From: Chlorobiota bacterium
GTDB lineage: Bacteria; Bacteroidota; Bacteroidia; Bacteroidales; JAADJA01
Assembly (NCBI GenBank): GCA_030592565.1
Contig: JAUVIX010000028.1
Span: forward strand, 1-16,965
Length of the DNA stretch: 16,965 bases
Direction: 5' to 3'
In this document: one piece after another, positions 1 through 6,913 of the stretch
How positions within the stretch are numbered: the first letter of the stretch is position 1
Layout: every line of letters starts with the position of its first letter
Program-made: the position numbers and the translations under genes
Notes under the pieces: generated by a model
What the model saw: the letters and a program-made list of their open reading frames with translations, nothing else
Databases searched by the model: none
Told to the model about the DNA's origin: nothing

Positions 1-651
1 ATAACGTTCGTCAGTAAGAGTAAGCGTTATTCCCTTATTCAGAAAAGCAAGCTCGCGAAGCCTTGAAGCTAAAATATCATAGTCATAAGCAGTCACGGTG
101 AAAATCGTATCATCCGGGATGAATGTGACTTCAGTTCCTGTTTTTTGTGATTCGCCAACAACTTTAACATCGTACTGAGGTTTCCCTTTTTGATATTCTT
201 GTTTAAAGATTTTTCCCTCGCGATAAATTGTCGCAACAAGCTTGTTCGACAGAGCATTTACACAGGAGACACCCACACCGTGTAATCCGCCTGATACTTT
301 GTAGGATCCTTTGTCGAATTTACCCCCGGCATGCAATACAGTCATAACAACCTCAAGAGCTGATCTGTTTTCCTTTTCATGTATTCCGGTCGGAATTCCT
401 CTTCCATTATCTGTTACAGTTATGGAATTGTCCTCATGGATAAATACTTCGATGAGGTCGCAATATCCTGCAAGGGATTCGTCAATTGAATTATCAATAA
501 CCTCATAAACTAAATGATGAAGTCCTCTGGTACTTAAATCTCCAATGTACATAGCAGGTCTTTTTCGAACGGCTTCCAGCCCTTCGAGTACCTGAATATT
601 ATTAGCGCTGTAATTTTCTGCGTTAATTGAATTTTTTTCTTCAGTAGTCAT
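1..651 (-). CDS. gyrB: DNA gyrase subunit B, N-terminal part (cut by window edge)
   Basis: Reading down from the ATG at 651 gives 217 uninterrupted codons to base 1 with no stop, so the gene continues outside the window. The product is the ATPase half of gyrase B, which with GyrA introduces negative supercoils. The GHKL ATP-binding motifs are all present: VIDNSIDE (about residues 51-58, with the Mg-binding Asn), DNGRG (81-85) and GGLHGVG (121-127). The stretch EGLEAVRKRPAMYIGD (23-38) is the standard GyrB/ParE start. The sequence resembles Bacteroidota GyrB throughout (VLHAGGKFDKGSYKVSGG); ParE is the alternative, but I consider it much less likely. The start at 651 fits both the motif spacing and a -7 promoter element about 37 bases upstream. 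The gene is divergent from the PLP enzyme. Confidence 0.96.
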   Translation of the reverse strand, partial: MTTEEKNSINAENYSANNIQVLEGLEAVRKRPAMYIGDLSTRGLHHLVYEVIDNSIDESLAGYCDLIEVFIHEDNSITVTDNGRGIPTGIHEKENRSALEVVMTVLHAGGKFDKGSYKVSGGLHGVGVSCVNALSNKLVATIYREGKIFKQEYQKGKPQYDVKVVGESQKTGTEVTFIPDDTIFTVTAYDYDILASRLRELAFLNKGITLTLTDERY

Positions 652-687
652 AAAATCAATCTGTTATGTTTAAATTTAATTCATGCA

Positions 688-695
688 CAAAAGTA
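688..695 (-). promoter_or_regulatory. Bacteroidota -7 element upstream of gyrB
   Basis: On the - strand this reads TACTTTTG, matching the Bacteroidota primary-sigma -7 consensus TAnnTTTG. It would start a transcript with a leader of about 30 bases before the gyrB ATG. No clear TTTG -33 box is visible at the expected distance, so the call rests on the -7 box and its position. Confidence 0.5.
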
Positions 696-927
696 CTCAA
701 ATTAATTGAAACAGAAGACATGAAAAGTCCTAAAAATCAATGATTTTATTAACAAATAGTTATTAAAAAAAGCTTGGAGAACTCAATTGTTTTTTTTGTA
801 TATAATTATAGCCTCAAAATTCACTTTCTGATCACCTAAAATCCATATTTCTTGCAAAGAATTGCAACTATTTATTATTTATTTCTAATTTAGACACCAA
901 TATATTTTTATATTTAATTTATCTGCA

Positions 928-935
928 TATTTTTG
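928..935 (+). promoter_or_regulatory. Bacteroidota -7 element upstream of the PLP enzyme
   Basis: TATTTTTG matches TAnnTTTG and lies 35 bases before the ATG at 971, giving an A-rich leader of about 30 bases. The -33 position is only T-rich, without a clean TTTG. Confidence 0.5.
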
Positions 936-970
936 CGGTTTTAAATGTAAGAAACTAAACAAAATATAAC

Positions 971-2152
971 ATGAAAACAGAAAAATCAGGTTTTAATTCA
1001 AAATTAATTCACGGAGGAGATTTCCATGATAGTCTTGGAAGTGCAGTAACTCCTATCTATCAAACTTCAACTTTCTCATTTAAAAATGCCGATCATGGAG
1101 CAAGATGTTTTTCGGGTGAGGATGATGGTTACATTTATACAAGGCTGGGTAATCCAACGATAGAAGACCTTGAAAAAACAGTTGCTGAGCTGGAAAACGG
1201 ATTTGGTGGCATTGCTACATCTTCAGGAATGGCTGCTGTTAATACCGTTTATCTTGGATTTCTTGGAGCCGGTGAACATATCATCAGCCATAATGCGGTT
1301 TATGGTCCTTCGCGTGTGGTTATGGAAACTCTGTATCCGAAATTCAATGTTGAGTCCTCTTTTGTGGATGCAACTGATATAAATAATGTAATAAATGCAA
1401 TCAGACCTAACACAAAACTTATCTACCTTGAAACACCGGCTAACCCAACAATTGGAATATCCGACATAAAAGCTATCAGTAAAATAGCACATGAAAAAGG
1501 TATTCCTGTCTGCGTTGATAATACTTTTTGCAGCCCTTATCTGCAAAAGCCTCTTGATCTTGGTGCCGATATTGTTTTGCACTCAATGACGAAGTTTATT
1601 AATGGCCATGCCGATATTGTTGCTGGTATGATAGTAACAAAAACGGAAGAGCAATATAAAATGCTCAGAAGCGTAATGATGAACGTGGGGTGTAATATGG
1701 ATCCGCATCAGGCGTTTTTAACAAGAAGAGGATTAAAAACACTTGCAATAAGAATTGACAGGGCTCAGGAAAACGCTATTAAAGTTGCAGATTATCTTGA
1801 GCAGCATCCAAAAGTAGAATGGGTGAAATACCCGGGCCTCAAATCTCATCCACAGTATGAACTGGCTAAAATGCAGATGAGTGGCCCCGGAGCAATGATC
1901 AGCTTTGAAGTTAAAGGCGGACTTAAAGCCGGAAAAACAGTTATGGATAATGTTCAGATGGCTCTGCTTGCTGTTTCGTTGGGAGGTATCGAAACTTTAA
2001 TTCAGCACCCCGCTTCAATGACTCATTCAAAAATACCACAGGAAAAGAAACTGGAAGCGGGCATTACTGGTGGTCTTGTTAGACTTTCCATTGGAATTGA
2101 AGATGTGGATGATATTATAAATGATCTGAAGCAGGCTTTGGATAAAGTCTAA
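971..2152 (+). CDS. PLP-dependent trans-sulfuration family enzyme (cystathionine/methionine gamma-lyase-like)
   Basis: This 393-residue protein has the usual length for the Cys/Met-metabolism PLP family (fold type I). It acts in the cytoplasm on sulfur amino acids or their precursors. Visible active-site features are the phosphate-binding YTR at Tyr56/Arg58, Tyr111 stacking on PLP, the Asp183 of VDNTF, Lys208 in HSMTKF as the Schiff-base lysine, and SLGG plus GLVRLS near the C-terminus for substrate carboxylate binding. Overall it resembles methionine gamma-lyases (CFSGE, HPASMTHS, GLVRLSIGIED). However, the residue matching the Cys116 typical of that enzyme is Pro113 (VYGPSR), and the Lys-Asp of the LKDMTG segment is also absent. 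Cystathionine gamma-lyase or an O-acyl-homoserine sulfhydrylase is therefore equally possible, and I give no gene symbol. It is monocistronic, with its own promoter and terminator. Confidence 0.88.
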   Translation: MKTEKSGFNSKLIHGGDFHDSLGSAVTPIYQTSTFSFKNADHGARCFSGEDDGYIYTRLGNPTIEDLEKTVAELENGFGGIATSSGMAAVNTVYLGFLGAGEHIISHNAVYGPSRVVMETLYPKFNVESSFVDATDINNVINAIRPNTKLIYLETPANPTIGISDIKAISKIAHEKGIPVCVDNTFCSPYLQKPLDLGADIVLHSMTKFINGHADIVAGMIVTKTEEQYKMLRSVMMNVGCNMDPHQAFLTRRGLKTLAIRIDRAQENAIKVADYLEQHPKVEWVKYPGLKSHPQYELAKMQMSGPGAMISFEVKGGLKAGKTVMDNVQMALLAVSLGGIETLIQHPASMTHSKIPQEKKLEAGITGGLVRLSIGIEDVDDIINDLKQALDKV

Positions 2153-2190
2153 TTAAAAAAGGAGCATCTGATGATGCTCCTTTTTTAATT
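2151..2190. terminator. Perfect 18-bp bidirectional terminator hairpin
   Basis: Left arm 2151-2168 and right arm 2173-2190 are exact reverse complements around a TGAT loop. The GGAGCATC core is flanked by A6 on the left and T6 on the right, so either strand's transcript ends in a U-tract. It sits between two converging genes, and the last two bases of the upstream TAA stop lie inside the left arm. Confidence 0.9.
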
Positions 2191-2207
2191 ATCTTTAGAA
2201 AGAAATC

Positions 2208-3140
2208 CTATTCCTGAACTTTTATTTCAATTGTTATTGTGCTTAATCCGGGATTGGTAAAATTCTTATTAACTTCTGTTACTTTGATAATACCGCTTCT
2301 GGAGCCATTTGCTACATCAGTTACAAAGGCAAAAACATCACCAATATTAAATGATCCCATCTCTGTTTCACTGAGTCTGGTTAAGTTTGATCCCTGAGCA
2401 TAAACAACAAGCTGGGTTCCGTTGTCAACTGCGTCAAACTGGGCAGATGATAGTCCCGGACAAGAAAATTTAGTAGAATTTCTAACAGTCCAGTCAACTA
2501 TTCCGGGATAATAATCGTCAGTTATCGGATCATCCGGAGCTAAAATAGTATGCTTGTAGTTTCCGGCATCAATATACACCCAGTCAATTATTGATGCACT
2601 ATCTGTTGCATCGATAAAACTGAATGTGTCCCCAGTTGCTGTAGAAATAAATCCGTTTGGTGCCAGAGAATCACTAGAGCCAAGGAGAATTTGTGTAAAA
2701 TGTACCATGTCGCTGGTTACAATGAAAGTGGTAAGTGTAAAAGCCAGTTGACTCGAATTACCGTTATTGTCGGTTACTACAAATCTCCAGTCTTCCATAC
2801 CCTCTTGATTATTAGCCTCCAGAATTATGTTTGCATTAAAAGATGTTCCGCTAATAACAGAATCAATTACAATATTTTCCTGTCCGCCTTCAAATCTGCG
2901 TAGTGCTTTGAAGTTATTAAAATCTTTTCCCGAATTTGACCCTGCATTGAATCCGACCATAAAGAGGCTGTTTGTTGGTAGAGTTGTATCTCCGTTTATA
3001 TAATTCATTCCGGTTTCGGCATTTACACCTGTCTTGAAACTAAATGTTGGAGGTTGTGGCTCATCGGAATCTTTACTGCAAGAGTAAAACAAAAGGCCTG
3101 CTATAGTAAGTGTAGAAAGGAGATAGATTAGTTTTTTCAT
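2208..3140 (-). CDS. Predicted surface lipoprotein, paralogue of the next gene upstream
   Basis: This 310-residue protein starts with a lipoprotein signal peptide: charged MKK, a hydrophobic core, and a lipobox ending at Cys21. The sequence after the cysteine, SKDSDEP, is acidic and resembles the Bacteroidota lipoprotein export signal that sends lipoproteins to the outer face of the outer membrane. Residues about 30-140 look like an Ig-type beta domain (FVVTDNNGNSS before the last strands). The remainder is a second beta-rich domain matching the neighbouring 295-residue protein in order and spacing (APDD, W-T-NxT+F, SxxQF, QL, GxVxAF). I do not recognise a named family or an enzyme motif. It has its own -7 element and ends at the shared bidirectional terminator. 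Binding or adhesion is only a guess. Confidence 0.8.
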   Translation of the reverse strand: MKKLIYLLSTLTIAGLLFYSCSKDSDEPQPPTFSFKTGVNAETGMNYINGDTTLPTNSLFMVGFNAGSNSGKDFNNFKALRRFEGGQENIVIDSVISGTSFNANIILEANNQEGMEDWRFVVTDNNGNSSQLAFTLTTFIVTSDMVHFTQILLGSSDSLAPNGFISTATGDTFSFIDATDSASIIDWVYIDAGNYKHTILAPDDPITDDYYPGIVDWTVRNSTKFSCPGLSSAQFDAVDNGTQLVVYAQGSNLTRLSETEMGSFNIGDVFAFVTDVANGSRSGIIKVTEVNKNFTNPGLSTITIEIKVQE

Positions 3141-3180
3141 TGTAAATAGTTTAATTTTATCTTATTTTTACTTTTGTTAT

Positions 3181-3188
3181 CAAAGCTA
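3181..3188 (-). promoter_or_regulatory. -7 element for the 310-residue lipoprotein gene
   Basis: The - strand reads TAGCTTTG, matching TAnnTTTG, and would give a leader of about 34 bases. A TTTG (-33 type) is available at 3212-3215 with a slightly long 23-base spacing, inside the terminator of the gene upstream. Separate transcription of the two lipoprotein genes is therefore likely. Confidence 0.5.
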
Positions 3189-3215
3189 TACGAAGCATTT
3201 AAATTTTTGTTCAAA

Positions 3216-3245
3216 AAAAAAGAGACGCATTTGCATCTCTTTTTT
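3216..3245 (-). terminator. Terminator between the tandem lipoprotein genes
   Basis: On the - strand, GAGATGCA pairs with TGCGTCTC (one G-U wobble) around a short loop, followed by a run of at least eight U. It lies 19 bases past the stop of the 295-residue lipoprotein gene. On the + strand the wobble becomes a C-A mismatch, so it favours - strand termination. Confidence 0.8.
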
Positions 3246-3263
3246 ATCATTTTGCTTGTTGAT

Positions 3264-4151
3264 CTATTCAGGAGTCTTAACCGAAATGGTAATTGTTCCA
3301 TCAGCTCCTTCAACGATAGCATCAACTCGGAGCAGTCCGTAATCTCCACCTGCTGTCAGGAAAGCCAGAACATTACCAACCTGCAGACTATTTAGCCTTG
3401 TTGCAGTAGGATTAGCTACTTGAGCGATAGTTATAAGCTGACTCTTGGTTGTTATATCATTAAATTGGCTGCCTGTAAGAGTGGAATGGGCAAATCTGGT
3501 ATTGTTTTTGGTTGTCCAGGTGTCCAGGCCGTCAACTCCAGTAAAAACAGTTGCTGCTACATCATCGTCAGGTGCAGCAAGGGTTGCATGGTTGGTTCCT
3601 CCATAGAAATAGAGAAAATCAACTTTCTCTGAGTTTACTTTAGCATCAGCTAATGAATAAACCGTACCGTCAAAAGAAGCAAATGAACTACCTGTATTGC
3701 TGTCGTATGAGCCCAAAATTTTGTCAGTATATTCAATAATTCCAGCAACACCATTAACCGTAACATTAAACGCAACTTCAGCTGACTGTCCGTCTTTATC
3801 AGTTACTTTTGCTGATAAGCGATATTCTCCCTCATCAGGGAAAGTAATTAAATAGTCTGCATCATAAGTAGCAGTATTAACAGCAGAATCAACCAATACG
3901 TCAGGTATATTGTTTGAAGTAAGAGTTAATTTAAAACTGGTGATATTCTGACCGGATGTTGAATTTGATAATGCAACAATACCAACTTTAATTGTATTAT
4001 TCTCATTAATTGTTACATCTGCAGAGGTGTAACCTGCTTCTCCCTTAAAGTGTATTCCTGGAGGTAGAGGTTCATCATCATCTTTGCTACAGGATGTAAA
4101 AATCATACCTGTAATCAGCATTAATCCTAATAAATAATTTAATTTTTTCAT
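3264..4151 (-). CDS. Predicted surface lipoprotein, paralogue of the 310-residue protein
   Basis: This 295-residue protein has a signal peptide (MKKLNYLLGLMLITG...) and Cys21 as the lipidated residue. It is followed by SKDDDEP, a good match to the S/K plus acidic run of the Bacteroidota lipoprotein export signal, so surface exposure is likely. An Ig-like N-terminal domain (about 35-130, with VTDKDGQSAEVAF) precedes a beta-rich C-terminal domain of about 160 residues. Cysteine position, signal-peptide spacing and C-terminal motif order match the downstream 310-residue protein, pointing to tandem duplication followed by strong divergence. No catalytic motif is visible and I cannot assign a family. 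It has its own -7 element and terminator. No SusC/SusD-type partner is next to it. Confidence 0.82.
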   Translation of the reverse strand: MKKLNYLLGLMLITGMIFTSCSKDDDEPLPPGIHFKGEAGYTSADVTINENNTIKVGIVALSNSTSGQNITSFKLTLTSNNIPDVLVDSAVNTATYDADYLITFPDEGEYRLSAKVTDKDGQSAEVAFNVTVNGVAGIIEYTDKILGSYDSNTGSSFASFDGTVYSLADAKVNSEKVDFLYFYGGTNHATLAAPDDDVAATVFTGVDGLDTWTTKNNTRFAHSTLTGSQFNDITTKSQLITIAQVANPTATRLNSLQVGNVLAFLTAGGDYGLLRVDAIVEGADGTITISVKTPE

Positions 4152-4178
4152 CTGTTTTTTATTTTGTTAATTTTTTTG

Positions 4179-4186
4179 CAAAAGTA
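4179..4186 (-). promoter_or_regulatory. -7 element for the 295-residue lipoprotein gene
   Basis: The - strand reads TACTTTTG followed by CA, a strong form of the Bacteroidota -7 element, 28 bases before the ATG at 4151. It lies in the 55-base gap after pcm, so the lipoprotein need not depend on pcm transcription. Confidence 0.6.
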
Positions 4187-4206
4187 AAATAATTATCTGT
4201 AAACGG

Positions 4207-4854
4207 CTAATCTTCTGCTTTATTATTTAGCAAAGGTACAAATCTAAAATATCCGTGATCTTCTTCAATAATTTTGGTGTCATTCATTTTAATAATCCTT
4301 TTCATATTCTGAACATCTTCACCAACCGGTATCACAAGGATGCCTCCTGGCTTGAGCTGTTCCAACAATGGTTGGGGAACATACGGAGCTCCTGCCGTTA
4401 CAATTACTTTATCAAAAGGAGCATACGCAGGAAGCCCTTTATAACCATCGCCAAAAGTCATTTTTTTAGGATGATAATTTAGTTTTTGCAATAGCTCTTT
4501 TGTCTTTATATAGAGTTTTCTTTGCCTCTCAATTGTATAGACTTTTGCACCCATTTCAATAAGTACGCTGGCCTGATAACCCGAGCCGGTACCCACTTCA
4601 AGAATTTTATCTCCTTTTTTGACCTTTAATAATTCTGTTTGAAAAGCAACGGTATATGGCTGGGAGATTGTTTGCCCGGAGCCTATTGGGAATGGTTTGT
4701 CTGCATAAGCAAATTCCAAAAAGGATGATTCCATAAAAAGATGACGTGGAACAGCAAGAATAGCATTGAGCACAGCCTCATCTTTTATGCCCTTTTTTTG
4801 CAAAATTTTGACGAGCTGCTTTCGTAATCCTTTTGTTCTGTATGTGTCAATCAT
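4207..4854 (-). CDS. pcm: Protein-L-isoaspartate O-methyltransferase
   Basis: This 215-residue cytosolic enzyme transfers a methyl group from S-adenosylmethionine to the carboxyl of isoaspartyl residues, starting repair of aged proteins. Its length is typical of bacterial Pcm. The sequence shows GSGQTISQPY (58-67, the conserved substrate-side loop), the SAM-binding motif LEVGTGSGYQ (85-94), the acidic VYTIER (105-110), the motif around GDGYKGLP (135-142), and VTAGAP with PQPLLEQLKPGG (152-171), followed by a C-terminal RFVPL. The start at 4854 gives the normal N-terminus without extension. It is divergent from the oxidoreductase gene with only about 110 bases between the two likely starts. 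No clean -7 box is seen upstream of it. Confidence 0.95.
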   Translation of the reverse strand: MIDTYRTKGLRKQLVKILQKKGIKDEAVLNAILAVPRHLFMESSFLEFAYADKPFPIGSGQTISQPYTVAFQTELLKVKKGDKILEVGTGSGYQASVLIEMGAKVYTIERQRKLYIKTKELLQKLNYHPKKMTFGDGYKGLPAYAPFDKVIVTAGAPYVPQPLLEQLKPGGILVIPVGEDVQNMKRIIKMNDTKIIEEDHGYFRFVPLLNNKAED

Positions 4855-4938
4855 TTATTAATAAATATCACCGGTTTATAACTACCCTGAAAATATTGCG
4901 AAAATAACAAATCGAAGCATAAATTTGCCAAAAAAAAT

Positions 4939-4946
4939 TACATTTG
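4939..4946 (+). promoter_or_regulatory. -7 element upstream of the Gfo/Idh/MocA gene
   Basis: TACATTTG matches TAnnTTTG and sits 17 bases before the ATG at 4964. A transcript from here would start after the TTG at 4925, which argues that the open frame upstream of 4964 is not translated. No convincing -33 box is seen. Confidence 0.45.
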
Positions 4947-4963
4947 CAAAAATTATTAAAGAT

Positions 4964-5953
4964 ATGTTAAAAATTGGCGTTTTGGGTGCCGGTCATCTCG
5001 GCAAAATTCACATTAAGTGCATTAATGATTCGGATGCATATCAGCTTGTAGGGTTTTATGACCCGGACGAAAAAATATCTGCTACCGTTGAAAAGGAATA
5101 TGGTGTTCGTCGTCTCTCTGATATTCAGGAGGTTATTGATCTCTGTGATGTAGTAGATATTGTGACACCTACTATTTCTCATTTTGATTGTGCTGTTCAG
5201 GCTTTGAAGAGTTCCAAGCATGTTTTTATCGAAAAGCCTGTGGTGGCAACACCTGAGGAAGCCAGGCAACTTATTGACCTTGCTATGGAAGCTGATGTGA
5301 AAGTTCAGGTAGGGCATGTTGAAAGGTTCAATCCGGCTTTTATAGCAGTCAGGCCTTATCTCGGACAACCTCTTTTTATTGAAACGCACAGACTGGCAAT
5401 GTTTAATCCACGGGGAACTGATGTTCCTGTTGTACTCGATCTTATGATTCACGATATTGACATTGTTCTTAGCATTGTTCATTCTAATGTTAAAAAGATA
5501 AGTGCAAGTGGTGTACCTGTGGTCAGCGATACTCCTGATATTGCTAATGCAAGGCTTGAGTTTGATAACGGTTGTGTTGCAAATCTTACTGCAAGCCGTA
5601 TATCTATGAAAAATATGCGTAAAACAAGGATTTTTCAAAAAGATGCTTATATCTCTGTAGATTTTCTTGATAAAAAAGCTGAGATTTTAAGAATGATTGA
5701 TATTGATGATCCTGAAAAGGCCGACCCTTTGGCAATGATTATTGAACCTGCAAATGGTAAAAAAGCAAAGCAGATATTTTTTGAAAAGCCGGAAATAACT
5801 CCAATAAATGCTATACAAACGGAGTTGGAGAGTTTTGCTGATGCAATTATTAATAATAATACACCGGTTGTTTCGATAGATGACGGATATGCAGCATTGG
5901 ATGTTGCAAATAGGATTATTGAAAAGATGGAATTTAATATTGAATCTTTATAG
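4964..5953 (+). CDS. Gfo/Idh/MocA family NAD(P)-dependent oxidoreductase
   Basis: I place the start at ATG 4964 (329 residues). The frame stays open upstream to a TTG at 4925, but the Rossmann fold begins at once after MLKIG and the -7 element lies inside the extension. Family features: the dinucleotide-binding GVLGAGHLG (5-13), VDIVTPT ending a Rossmann strand (64-70), the EKP motif with the conserved Lys91, GHVERFNPA (117-125), and MIHDID (161-166) with the His-Asp typical of the active site. Members oxidise or reduce sugar hydroxyls, often of nucleotide sugars. The GHVERFNP form occurs in UDP-sugar-type members, but substrate and cofactor cannot be read from the sequence. It leads a + strand run with a lipoprotein and a sugar-phosphate transferase, so a role in an envelope sugar is a reasonable inference. 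Confidence 0.88.
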   Translation: MLKIGVLGAGHLGKIHIKCINDSDAYQLVGFYDPDEKISATVEKEYGVRRLSDIQEVIDLCDVVDIVTPTISHFDCAVQALKSSKHVFIEKPVVATPEEARQLIDLAMEADVKVQVGHVERFNPAFIAVRPYLGQPLFIETHRLAMFNPRGTDVPVVLDLMIHDIDIVLSIVHSNVKKISASGVPVVSDTPDIANARLEFDNGCVANLTASRISMKNMRKTRIFQKDAYISVDFLDKKAEILRMIDIDDPEKADPLAMIIEPANGKKAKQIFFEKPEITPINAIQTELESFADAIINNNTPVVSIDDGYAALDVANRIIEKMEFNIESL

Positions 5954-6004
5954 TTGAAATATTAGGGAAAGGTAAGCGTTATTAAAGACTATTTAAAAAT
6001 TGTA

Positions 6005-6913
6005 ATGGGATACAGAAAATTTTTACTATTAGGTATTGTGTTTATTGCAGGTTTCTGGATATTTCCTTCTTGCCAGAAGTTTAGTGGAGAACAGGAAATC
6101 CCGGCTTATGTTAAGGTTGATTCTTTTAACCTGGTAGCAAATCCGCTAATTGAGGAGGGAGCGCTGACTCATAATATTTCAGATGTTTGGGTATTTGTTG
6201 ACGGCAAATCTCTTGGATGCTACGAATTACCAACTGTTATTCCTGTTTTGGAGAGTGGTAATCATCAACTAATCCTTGCCCCAGGGGTATTATTTAACGG
6301 TATTTCAGGAACCCGGGGCCAATATCCGTATCTTAAACCCTATAAAGATGTTTCTTTTAATTTTATCATTGATTCGGTTATAACTGTCAACCCTGATGTC
6401 CATTATTATGATAACACAGTTTTTACATGGATTGAGGATTTTGAAGATGGATTTGTGTCATTGGAGCCAACAAATAACAGCGATACATCAATCCAGCAGA
6501 TGATTAATAGCCCTACAAGTCCATTATATGGACACATTACAGGTGTTGGATATCTTGATAATGAAAGGAGAATTCTTGAATGTGCCACAAATGCGGATCA
6601 ATCCATTGGCTTTGAACTGCCTGCCAGCAATATTCCTGTTTTTCTGGAGATGGATTATAATACAAATAATCACCTGAGTATAGGTATGTTTGTACAGCTT
6701 ACTGACGGGCAATTTATTCAATATCCAACGGTGATTGTAAATCCATCGGGAGAGATCTGGAAGAAAATTTATATCAATTTTACACCTTTGACAAACAGGT
6801 ATCATAATGCTGCATATTATAATGTTTTTGTAAGAGCTGACAAATTTGATGATGATTCAGAACCTGTGGTAAAATTTGATAATTTTAAATTATTATTTAA
6901 AGATATTGATTAA
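6005..6913 (+). CDS. Lipoprotein of unknown function, coupled to a sugar-phosphate transferase
   Basis: This 302-residue protein begins with a basic start, a hydrophobic stretch and a lipobox-like IFPSC with Cys23. Unlike the two lipoproteins at 2208-4151, the residues after the cysteine (QKFSGEQE) do not form a clean acidic export signal. Residues about 30-135 look beta-rich. From about 140 (FTWIEDFEDGF) to the end the pattern resembles a jelly-roll or carbohydrate-binding-like domain ending in VKFDNFKLLF, but I cannot name a family. It starts 51 bases after the oxidoreductase gene. Its TAA overlaps the ATG of the transferase gene (TAATG at 6911-6915), which suggests translational coupling and a linked function, possibly in building or holding an envelope glycan. 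No catalytic residues are recognisable. Confidence 0.8.
   Translation: MGYRKFLLLGIVFIAGFWIFPSCQKFSGEQEIPAYVKVDSFNLVANPLIEEGALTHNISDVWVFVDGKSLGCYELPTVIPVLESGNHQLILAPGVLFNGISGTRGQYPYLKPYKDVSFNFIIDSVITVNPDVHYYDNTVFTWIEDFEDGFVSLEPTNNSDTSIQQMINSPTSPLYGHITGVGYLDNERRILECATNADQSIGFELPASNIPVFLEMDYNTNNHLSIGMFVQLTDGQFIQYPTVIVNPSGEIWKKIYINFTPLTNRYHNAAYYNVFVRADKFDDDSEPVVKFDNFKLLFKDID

Larger units (their letters stand above)
652..970. other. 319-base divergent spacer between gyrB and the PLP enzyme gene
   Basis: This very AT-rich spacer has no credible ORF on either strand. It carries a CAAAAGTA box (TAnnTTTG on the - strand) close to gyrB and a TATTTTTG box close to the + strand gene, so it should hold both promoters. 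TTGCAA occurs twice ten bases apart (852-857 and 862-867). This could be an operator-like site, but it may be chance in AT-rich DNA. The central 150 bases show nothing else I can interpret. Confidence 0.6.

Noticed and set aside
852..867. TTGCAA repeated ten bases apart as a possible operator
   Set aside because: It is a short self-palindromic word in AT-rich DNA, too weak to call without comparison to relatives.
4231..4238. CAAAGGTA, a - strand TAnnTTTG match near the pcm 3' end
   Set aside because: It is inside coding sequence, 80 bases from the next start, and a better element exists at 4179-4186; such boxes occur by chance in AT-rich DNA.
4967..5638. 223-codon open frame on the - strand inside the oxidoreductase gene
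   Set aside because: It is antisense to a clear Gfo/Idh/MocA gene, rich in Cys/Asn/Ile as expected of a shadow frame, and matches nothing recognisable.
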